Positions 1 through 6,568 of a stretch of 14,848 nucleotides of DNA are shown here, in pieces. The notes beneath the pieces are model-generated. The model searched no databases. It worked only from the letters and a program-made list of their open reading frames with translations, and was not told where the DNA came from. Positions within the stretch are counted from its first letter, which is position 1; each line of letters begins with the position of its first letter. Source of the DNA: DATKMP01 sp035541775 (GTDB taxonomy: Bacteria > Bacteroidota > Ignavibacteria > UBA10030); contig DATKMP010000218.1 of the NCBI GenBank assembly GCA_035541775.1, positions 1-14,848 on the forward strand, read 5' to 3'. Made by a program: the position numbers and the translations under genes.

Positions 1-7
1 ACCTGCC

Positions 8-41
8 TCCATGGGAACAAGCCATGGGAATTTTTTTCTTT
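8..41 (+). terminator. Possible rho-independent terminator of a gene left of the window
   Basis: Two copies of the palindrome CCATGG (9-14 and 22-27) can pair with each other across a 7-base loop, with one extra T-G wobble pair at the base. They are followed on the plus strand by AA and a run of seven T, then CTTT. There is no T-run on the minus side, so it fits a plus-strand transcript ending here, from a gene outside the window. The stem is short, so this is only a weak call. The rest of 42-172 shows AT-rich sequence and no gene. Confidence 0.3.
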
Positions 42-172
42 CCGCCGCATGCAAAACACATTGTCAATTGATACACTTCGATGCCAGTGTAAAAAAGTAT
101 AGGTAAAAGGTGCAACAAAGGCAAGAATAACTTTGTTTTCTCAAAAAATATTTTTTTTCTGTCTTGACAAAT

Positions 173-3100
173 TTAAAAAAATGCCCGTGCTTCCATATGC
201 ACTTGATGCACAGGAACATTCGTTCCTTCTAATCTTCCGGAATAGTTCGCAGATAATTGTATGTTGGATGTGAGACGATAATCGAATGTTGCCTGCCAGA
301 GCAAGGTCTTTCCGATAACATTACCTTGAGTAAATTCATACGGCAGAGAACCAAGGGCAGCCGATGGAACATTGGAAAGCGTGGTTTCCTTGCGCGTGAA
401 TTCTATCCGAAGTTGCCCGATCGATGGAAACGATTGTGTTACGCGAATTCCCTGCTGGTTGATATCGGAGGTCGCTGTGCTGCTGATAAACCGATCGACA
501 ATTTCTGTCACACCAAGTGTAAATCCGATTTCCCAAATCCTATCCGGCCGATAAGAAAAATCGGTCAGTATGGCATCGGACAAGAGATCGCGCTGGCTGA
601 TCGATTGCACGGATGAAATAAGCCGGTCGGTGGTATTTGTAAAATCTGTCTGGTTGCTGATTTCCGGAATCAACTGCGACCTCACGCGTACAGAACGTTC
701 TTGCAGGTATCCGCGTTCGACCGACGAAACAAGCTGCTGCAAGGAATTACGTTCATTGTACCGAAACCGAAATGAAAGGTCAGGATCGTTTTCAAATAAA
801 AACACATCTTGTGTCAATTGATTGGAACCGTTGAGCGTCGTACTATCGTTCAGAAATTTGCTGAAGTGCAATAAATAAATCTGCTTCGTATCGGGAATAT
901 CGCTTGTCTCGCTCACCCGTACATTCGTTTCGGTGGAAATGACTTTCAGAATTTTTTCGATTTCGATTGTCGGATGAGGAAGCAATCGCGCGGGCTGCAA
1001 TTTGAAACGCATGCTCGTTTTCAAATCGGCAACCGGATAGAGTTCATCGCTGGGATAATACGTAACAATGTAATCGCCGTCGTAATTCGTTAGCTCGAAT
1101 TCGTTCTCATCTTTAATCCCGTTACCATTCAAGTCTCCAAGATATTTATAATTGCCTGTACCTTTCGTCACTTGTACAAACACGCGCTGCATTTTCGCCG
1201 ACCGCTGATCGGAAAATTCATAATACCATTCTGTTTCGATCATTCGCTGCAGCGGCGAATACCGTGTCTCGGAACGAACGAGCACTGCATCGTTGTTGGT
1301 ATTGCCGCGCCTTTTAAATTCATCGGTAAATTCCACGTTGCGAATGCTGAGCGTAAGTGTGCTTGATAATGTTTTCCAATCTTTTAATTGCCATGAATAT
1401 AATTGCGTCACCGCATTCGATGCACGATCGACCGAGCCAACGGCGGCGCTGTCATCCGAACGGAACTGCACTTCGGCGCTTGCTGTCATGTGGAAAAATT
1501 CCGGCGAACTAATTTTCGGCGCAATTTCTAAATATGTAAAACTGCCGGTCAATGATGAATCGCTCCCGTTCAAGGCTGCATTCCGGTCTTCCATCTCGAC
1601 ACGAAAGCCCGGATGCCATTGTGCAATCGAATAATCCAAAATTGCGCGCTGTCGAATCCATGTAGAATTACTCTTCTGAATAAAGTCGGAGGAGTGAATA
1701 TTTTCGAAATGATATTGCACTATCGGCAGTGCCGTGTCGGTCACCGCCGCATCGATTTGCGTCCGGTCGGATTTCGATTCTCCGGTTCGTTCCAGCGATC
1801 CATAACCGATGGTGCCTTGAATCGATTTGATCGGAGAATATGCTGCAGACATTTCGTATGTTTGTTCATCGGCGTTTGTTGTTGTCGAAACATCCCATTT
1901 GCGATTGAATTCAACTTCGTCCACGCGATCTAACGAAACAAAGCGGTGATCGACAAATCGTTCGGACACATTCATATCTATCGCTCCGAAATTTTTTCCA
2001 TTGATCATAATTTGTTTCGGATTGTACCGCGCAGAGAATTTCATCGCGCCGCCGACTTCATTCACACTGTCGTCGGCGGAAAACCGGTTGGCACTGAATT
2101 TACTGACGGCATATTCCCCTGCCACAGAAAAATCTTTCGTGACATTCGCCTGCGCATGTATATCCACAGCTTGATGTAATTGCGGCATCGGCAAAAATTG
2201 AATCGGTAAATAATTGCCCGCGCCAAGTCCCGCGGCCTGAAATTCTCCCGCTGCAATCCTTGTATATCCTAATGAATCCGCCGGCATCGATGCGACGTAC
2301 GAAAACGTTGCGGAAAATAATGCCGCTGAATTGCCGGGCGCATAGACGAGCAGCGGATGCGATGTTCCGTTGATCACCGTGTCGCGGAGAATATAGATAC
2401 CTGAATCCGGTCCGACATAATTCAATCCCGAAACCGATGCTTTAAATTTATTCGTGCCGCTTTGTGCAAGAATCCTTCGCATCGAATCCGTGAGCGCATA
2501 ATTCACCGGCGCATCGGGATCATCTGCTTCCTGATAAAACGAAATATTGAAATTTAACGCGCGTCCCAGCGTTTGTCCCGCCACACTGCCGCCCACAGCG
2601 TTCCGCGTATATTCTTCGTTCGTATATTCAAAATCCACAACAAGGCGCGAGGCATTCGTCATCAATCGTTTGCTGGAAAACGTAATCTCGCCGATAGAAT
2701 AATCGATGGTGTAATCGTTCGTTTCTCCGCGCGTCATCAACTCGCCGTTCAAATACACGCGCTCGGATCCGGCAATAACCAAAATTTGTTTCTGTCCGTT
2801 TTTATCCGATAACTGATACGGCCCCTGCACGCCGTCCATCCCCTGCAATTGATTCGTGGTAAAAATTCCGCGCGCTGTTCCCGCTGTTACGGAAACCGAT
2901 CCGTCAAAATCCACGCCGCCGATTTTGTTGAATGCCGCAGTACCATGCGCACCCTGCAATTTTCTATTGAGCTGCCCGAACTCTCCGCCTTCCGACTGAT
3001 TGATGTTGAGATTAAAATCACCGAGCGTTACGTCGTAGTTTGGACTCTTAATTTCCACATACACTTTATCGACTTCGCGCAGCGTTTGTGTCGTGCCTTC

Positions 3101-3712
3101 CGGCTGAATCGGAGAATTTTCATCCGTTAATGCGGCATTGATTTCGATATCCTGCGCAAGTTTTCCGGAAAGCTGCAACCGCAAGCCGGATGTCAGCGAC
3201 ATATCGCGATTCGTTCCCACGGTAAATCCCCGGACAAGTGAACCGCTTTTCTTCAATCCCGCGCCGAATAAATCTTCCGATAAAATATTTGCCACGCTGG
3301 ATGCAACATAGGTTTGCCTTTTGCCTGTCGAATCTTTTCGCACTTCTAAATGGCGCAAAGAATATTCCGGCTGAAACATAATCGGCAATGCTTGATAACG
3401 AACGAGAAGAATGTGATGTAAAGTATCGCGTTTTAATATTTCGAGCAATGATGATGTGAAAAGAATTTTTCCGGAGCGATAATCGAGTGTATAATCGGTC
3501 GATGGGAATAATTGCCGGAGAGAATCTAAAACAAGCGTATCGCTGTGTTCAAAAATAAATTGACGCGGTAATTGAACGGAAGAATCGTGTTGAGAGACGA
3601 AAAAACGAGAAGTCAAAGTCGAAGGAAGAACAATTCGCTGGACGGTTTGACTCCATAGCGGAGCGCCCGCAATGCAGAACAAAATAAAAATCTTAAACCA
3701 AATAAATTTCAT
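173..3712 (-). CDS. Exported protein of unknown function, probable outer-membrane beta-barrel (1179 aa)
   Basis: I do not recognise a named family. Residues 1-21 form a signal peptide (a basic start, a hydrophobic stretch, then LWSQ). Two similar modules follow: 'DYTLDYRSGKILF' at 73-85 and 'NDYTIDYSIGEITF' at 332-345. The second lies behind 'VYLNGELMTRGE', a layout seen in long surface proteins of Bacteroidota-type bacteria. Residues 150-235 hold a conserved-looking block (SGSLVRGFTVGT, ALTDENSPIQPEG, VTLGDFNL). Glycine-aromatic motifs recur at 432-440 (YVGPDSGIY) and 494-503. Residues 860-871 (D-x-N-x-N-G-x-x-D-x-x-E) resemble a calcium-binding loop. The last several hundred residues alternate polar and hydrophobic positions, and the chain ends in two phenylalanines, as outer-membrane barrels often do. 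The ATG at 3712 directly precedes the signal peptide; the ribosome binding site is weak (GTGGA). It stands alone beyond the tRNA. It is far shorter than SprA, so I do not call it that. Confidence 0.72.
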   Translation of the reverse strand: MKFIWFKIFILFCIAGAPLWSQTVQRIVLPSTLTSRFFVSQHDSSVQLPRQFIFEHSDTLVLDSLRQLFPSTDYTLDYRSGKILFTSSLLEILKRDTLHHILLVRYQALPIMFQPEYSLRHLEVRKDSTGKRQTYVASSVANILSEDLFGAGLKKSGSLVRGFTVGTNRDMSLTSGLRLQLSGKLAQDIEINAALTDENSPIQPEGTTQTLREVDKVYVEIKSPNYDVTLGDFNLNINQSEGGEFGQLNRKLQGAHGTAAFNKIGGVDFDGSVSVTAGTARGIFTTNQLQGMDGVQGPYQLSDKNGQKQILVIAGSERVYLNGELMTRGETNDYTIDYSIGEITFSSKRLMTNASRLVVDFEYTNEEYTRNAVGGSVAGQTLGRALNFNISFYQEADDPDAPVNYALTDSMRRILAQSGTNKFKASVSGLNYVGPDSGIYILRDTVINGTSHPLLVYAPGNSAALFSATFSYVASMPADSLGYTRIAAGEFQAAGLGAGNYLPIQFLPMPQLHQAVDIHAQANVTKDFSVAGEYAVSKFSANRFSADDSVNEVGGAMKFSARYNPKQIMINGKNFGAIDMNVSERFVDHRFVSLDRVDEVEFNRKWDVSTTTNADEQTYEMSAAYSPIKSIQGTIGYGSLERTGESKSDRTQIDAAVTDTALPIVQYHFENIHSSDFIQKSNSTWIRQRAILDYSIAQWHPGFRVEMEDRNAALNGSDSSLTGSFTYLEIAPKISSPEFFHMTASAEVQFRSDDSAAVGSVDRASNAVTQLYSWQLKDWKTLSSTLTLSIRNVEFTDEFKRRGNTNNDAVLVRSETRYSPLQRMIETEWYYEFSDQRSAKMQRVFVQVTKGTGNYKYLGDLNGNGIKDENEFELTNYDGDYIVTYYPSDELYPVADLKTSMRFKLQPARLLPHPTIEIEKILKVISTETNVRVSETSDIPDTKQIYLLHFSKFLNDSTTLNGSNQLTQDVFLFENDPDLSFRFRYNERNSLQQLVSSVERGYLQERSVRVRSQLIPEISNQTDFTNTTDRLISSVQSISQRDLLSDAILTDFSYRPDRIWEIGFTLGVTEIVDRFISSTATSDINQQGIRVTQSFPSIGQLRIEFTRKETTLSNVPSAALGSLPYEFTQGNVIGKTLLWQATFDYRLTSNIQLSANYSGRLEGTNVPVHQVHMEARAFF

Positions 3713-3788
3713 TCGTCCACGTTGAAGAAAAATTCTCTTTCAGAATTGTAGCAATGCAGCCGATACATTCTCCAACGATTTTCCGATT

Positions 3789-3814
3789 TTTCTTTGCGCT
3801 CATCAACAAAGAAA
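3789..3814 (-). other. Hairpin between tRNA-Leu and the 1179-aa gene
   Basis: TTTCTTTG (3789-3796) and CAAAGAAA (3807-3814) form a perfect 8-bp stem with a 10-base loop. A further pair, CCGAT (3783-3787) and ATCGG (3823-3827), encloses it asymmetrically. It lies 31 bases past the 3' end of the tRNA and about 77 bases before the start of the exported-protein gene. It may be a tRNA trailer structure or part of the leader of the next gene. It lacks a T-run on the minus strand, so I do not call it a terminator. Confidence 0.3.
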
Positions 3815-3844
3815 CCCTGACTATCGGTTTGATAAAAAGTTTTG

Positions 3845-3930
3845 TGCCGAAAGAGAGACTCGAACTCTCACCTGGGGTGAACCAGACTGGATTTTGAGTC
3901 CAGCGCGTCTACCAATTCCGCCATTCCGGC
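3845..3930 (-). tRNA. tRNA-Leu (anticodon CAA)
   Basis: The minus strand folds as a class II tRNA of 86 bases. The acceptor stem GCCGGAA pairs with TTTCGGC (one G-T pair) and the discriminator base is A. The anticodon stem CTGGA/TCCAG holds the loop CTCAAAA, giving anticodon CAA, which reads the leucine codon UUG. A variable arm with CTGG/CCAG pairing is typical of tRNA-Leu. The T arm is GAGAG-TTCGAGT-CTCTC. The D arm contains the usual GG. The 3' CCA is not encoded (the next bases are CAA), so it must be added after transcription. A promoter with good spacing lies just upstream. Confidence 0.95.
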
Positions 3931-3943
3931 AAGGATGATATTT

Positions 3944-3972
3944 AATATATCAAAGAATGAGAAGCGAAACAA
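3944..3972 (-). promoter_or_regulatory. Likely promoter of tRNA-Leu
   Basis: On the minus strand, TTGTTT (3967-3972) and TATATT (3944-3949) match the -35 and -10 elements of a housekeeping sigma factor. They are separated by exactly 17 bases. The -10 box ends 13 bases before the mature tRNA 5' end, leaving a leader of only a few bases. This is a pattern match; the start site is not known. Confidence 0.45.
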
Positions 3973-4023
3973 GAACTTTTCATTGAGAAGATTTTTGGGC
4001 TTTGCTTTTTTAGAATAAAAGCC

Positions 4024-4129
4024 GGTAAGAGAAGCCATGATTTGTTCGTTACGGTAATCGGTTTTTGTTAAACCCCTTCGATGCACAAAACTCTTGTTGA
4101 AAAAGTTTTATGACTATGGCTTCTCTACC
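4024..4129. repeat. 106-base segment bounded by a near-perfect inverted repeat
   Basis: GGTAAGAGAAGCCAT (4024-4038) and ATGGCTTCTCTACC (4116-4129) are inverted copies that differ only by one extra A in the left arm. Between them lie two smaller hairpins: GGTTT/AAACC (4060-4064 with 4070-4074) and AAAACT/AGTTTT (4087-4092 with 4104-4109). Just outside on the left is another stem, GCTTTT/AAAAGC (4004-4009 with 4017-4022). There is no convincing open reading frame. The segment lies between the end of the nagB-like gene and tRNA-Leu. It could be a small non-coding RNA, a structured 3' end of the operon transcript, or a remnant of a small mobile element; no target-site duplication was seen. Confidence 0.4.
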
Positions 4130-4167
4130 AAGCTTCGTTCTACAAGATGGTACGGTGAGGATACATG

Positions 4168-6519
4168 TTATTTCGATTCAATCGCTTTGCGTAATTCTCG
4201 GACGCGCTGATAGAACTCTGATAATTCCATTGCTTTGAGAAAAATCAAACCATGCGCTGCACGCAATCTCGGATGTGAATGCTTTTGGAAATATTCATTA
4301 CCGAGACATGTTTTTATTGCAGAAAATTGTTCCACGACTATTTTTTGCGCAAGCTCTGAGAACGGCCCGTCATGTTCGTAGCTCGGGAACGACGCGGCAC
4401 TCTGCGAACCGAAACAATTCATAAAGGCCGTATGCATCATCGACAACGTATTAAGGGAAACAGGAACGATAATATCTGCTTCCGACGGTTTAAATCGGTA
4501 CCACACGTTGCGGTATCCCCACACGGTTATCGACGAATCGCCGCTTTCTTTTTCGTACATCCGCAAAGCTTCAGAAACCGCCATCAACACTTTATAATGT
4601 GTATCGGGACCGCTGCCTTCCGGATCAAAAGCAACCGTAACAATATTCGGTTTTACTTGTTTCATTAATTCAAAAATCGGTATAACGTCACGATGCACAT
4701 TGGGGTCTTCCGTAAAAATATCACCGCGATAAAATCCAAGACGCAGCGGATGAATGGCGCTCGGTTCGATTCCATAGTGTGCCCAGAGCAACTCTACTTC
4801 CCATTCCCGCACCATGCCTTTTAATGTTTGGATATCGAGCGGATCTTTTGCACCGGGATATTGTGTACGAAGATAATTGACAATATTGTGAACGCGCTGG
4901 CGAATTGCATGAAGACTGGAAATAGTGTACAAGGTTATGATATTGCGCAATAACCGCCGTGCCTCGGCTTCATCTTTCCGTTCTTGAATATGTGCCGCTG
5001 TTCCATCGAGGAATAAATACATGTCTTCTGCACGCGTTACAACATCGTTTGGATTAAAGTACCCCATCGAGAGCAAGGAGGTAAAGGAATCATTTTCCAA
5101 ATATCGTTGCAGCTTCAACATAATGGAAAGAAAGTAAAAGTTGGAAACAGAAGTAAAGCCGGATGTAAGATTGGCAAAATTATGACGATTACTTGGATCG
5201 CGCACTAAATGCGCAATATAGGGAAGATACCCCAACATTATATCATCATGGTGCGGTTCGGTATGGAAAAATGTTGTATGGGAAACAGGATCGAGTCCTT
5301 TTTCAATTTTTGCAATCAATCGCTTTTTTGCTCCGTCCGTAAAATACTTATACGAACGCCCGGAACGGCGCAACAATTCAGCAGCATAACGATCCTGTTG
5401 AAAATCCTCTTCGGTTAATGCATCCAATTTTTTTTCCGAGCGAGTGGCAAGCGGTATGACAATTTCATCCGCGTGTTCATCGTCGAACGTTTCAGATTGA
5501 GTAAGACTGATAAATTTTCGCTCGTCGAGAAGGCTTGCTGCACCTTTGGTGACATAAAACCGTGCATGCGGCAGATCATGCAAGACTGAAGCTGGATATT
5601 GCGGATTTTTGTCTTCTTCAATCGCTAATTGGACAATGCGCGCCTTGGCATCGCCGGCAGCAATAATAATAGCAGTCGCAGAAGGATTATAGGTGATCGT
5701 TGAAAGGCCGATCGTAATGACCAGCCGGCTTCGTGAAATTTCAATTCCGCCGAGATCCGTTGCTGCGGCTGCCTGTGTTTCATAATTCGTTCCTGTCAAT
5801 CGCGTGACCGAATAAAAACTGGAGCCGCGAACGTTAAAAGCAATATGGCCGTCCGGCCCGATACCACCCAAGAAAAATCCGATGCCTCCCTGCTCTCGGA
5901 TTTTTTGTTCGTACTCCATACAAAACCGATCGACGCGATTGATGACGCTTCGCTGCATCAATTCCAATTCTGTCCGTAACTGCCGGACGCGCAACGAGAG
6001 ATCGACAATTCCGCCCGGGAACACTTCTTCCATCGTTTTGCCAGCCGGCAATCCTAAAGATGTTGCATCAATCAATAATGCTTTTTCCGGCGATAAGCCG
6101 AACCCTTTGATATAATATTCACGAACATAGTGATTGAAGCTGTTGTGATGCGTTGAATCCATCGGATAGAATTCGTCAATTTGAACAAACGAAAGACTTC
6201 GCATATCGGGCCGTTTGGAACCATCCATACCGTATTCAGACAGCATCGATTGAATTTCTTTTGTTTCCCATCGTTCTAAAATTCTTGTCACCCATTTGAT
6301 AAAATGTTCCGGCGTCTTTCCGGTCGGTAACGAAATGACACCTCCGGGATTTTTCAACACCCATTCGATAAAACGAAAGGCCGTGAGTTTCCCTAATAAC
6401 GGAAAATTATCCACTTCAATAATATTGATTTTCTCTGTCGGCGCGTAACGAAATTTTTTACCGCTTCGTTTTAATTCGACTTCTTCTACGGAAGAAGTAC
6501 CGTTATAGTTTTGCATCAT
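4168..6519 (-). CDS. nagB: Glucosamine-6-phosphate deaminase (NagB-like) fused to a PIG-L/LmbE-type deacetylase domain
   Basis: Likely a cytoplasmic enzyme that removes the acetyl group from, and deaminates, phosphorylated GlcNAc to give fructose-6-P. Residues about 30-340 form the sugar isomerase/deaminase domain: SLPTGKTP at 63-70 binds the sugar phosphate, D115-E116 (QIDEF) match the catalytic pair of NagB, and GPDGHIAFN at 221-229 carries D223 and H225. The NagB glutamate that normally follows 'AFN' is valine here (V230). Residues about 410-680 are PIG-L-like: H423-x-D425-D426 (EPHHDD) fits the HPDD metal/base motif, and H641 (GPDTHYKVL) fits the third metal ligand. Similar deaminase-PIG-L fusions are known in Bacteroidetes (e.g. 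the BT_0258-type protein). It starts 49 bases after the phosphorylase gene as the last operon gene. AGGAAG (6521-6526) is better spaced for the second Met codon (6516) than the first. Which reactions each domain performs is inferred. Confidence 0.85.
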   Translation of the reverse strand: MMQNYNGTSSVEEVELKRSGKKFRYAPTEKINIIEVDNFPLLGKLTAFRFIEWVLKNPGGVISLPTGKTPEHFIKWVTRILERWETKEIQSMLSEYGMDGSKRPDMRSLSFVQIDEFYPMDSTHHNSFNHYVREYYIKGFGLSPEKALLIDATSLGLPAGKTMEEVFPGGIVDLSLRVRQLRTELELMQRSVINRVDRFCMEYEQKIREQGGIGFFLGGIGPDGHIAFNVRGSSFYSVTRLTGTNYETQAAAATDLGGIEISRSRLVITIGLSTITYNPSATAIIIAAGDAKARIVQLAIEEDKNPQYPASVLHDLPHARFYVTKGAASLLDERKFISLTQSETFDDEHADEIVIPLATRSEKKLDALTEEDFQQDRYAAELLRRSGRSYKYFTDGAKKRLIAKIEKGLDPVSHTTFFHTEPHHDDIMLGYLPYIAHLVRDPSNRHNFANLTSGFTSVSNFYFLSIMLKLQRYLENDSFTSLLSMGYFNPNDVVTRAEDMYLFLDGTAAHIQERKDEAEARRLLRNIITLYTISSLHAIRQRVHNIVNYLRTQYPGAKDPLDIQTLKGMVREWEVELLWAHYGIEPSAIHPLRLGFYRGDIFTEDPNVHRDVIPIFELMKQVKPNIVTVAFDPEGSGPDTHYKVLMAVSEALRMYEKESGDSSITVWGYRNVWYRFKPSEADIIVPVSLNTLSMMHTAFMNCFGSQSAASFPSYEHDGPFSELAQKIVVEQFSAIKTCLGNEYFQKHSHPRLRAAHGLIFLKAMELSEFYQRVRELRKAIESK

Positions 6520-6568
6520 ACTTCCTGTTTACTTTCTCACTAAATAATTTTTTCTATTTCAACCTTCT

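Noticed and set aside
114..137. Inverted repeat AACAAAG/CTTTGTT with a 10-base loop
   Set aside because: Weak AT-rich stem with no following T-run on the minus strand; likely chance.
143..156. AT-only palindrome AAAAAATATTTTTT just after the stop of the 1179-aa gene
   Set aside because: No GC stem, so it is not convincing as a terminator; such runs are common in AT-rich spacers.
257..3130. Several plus-strand open frames of 60-120 codons opposite the large exported protein gene
   Set aside because: They lie wholly within a strongly supported gene on the other strand, and show no domains or start signals. The same applies to plus-strand frames opposite the other genes.
3868..4086. A 72-codon open frame on the minus strand ending in 'GMAELVDALDSKSS'
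   Set aside because: Its second half is the translation of tRNA-Leu, a well-known false product, and the first half shows no family signal or ribosome binding site.
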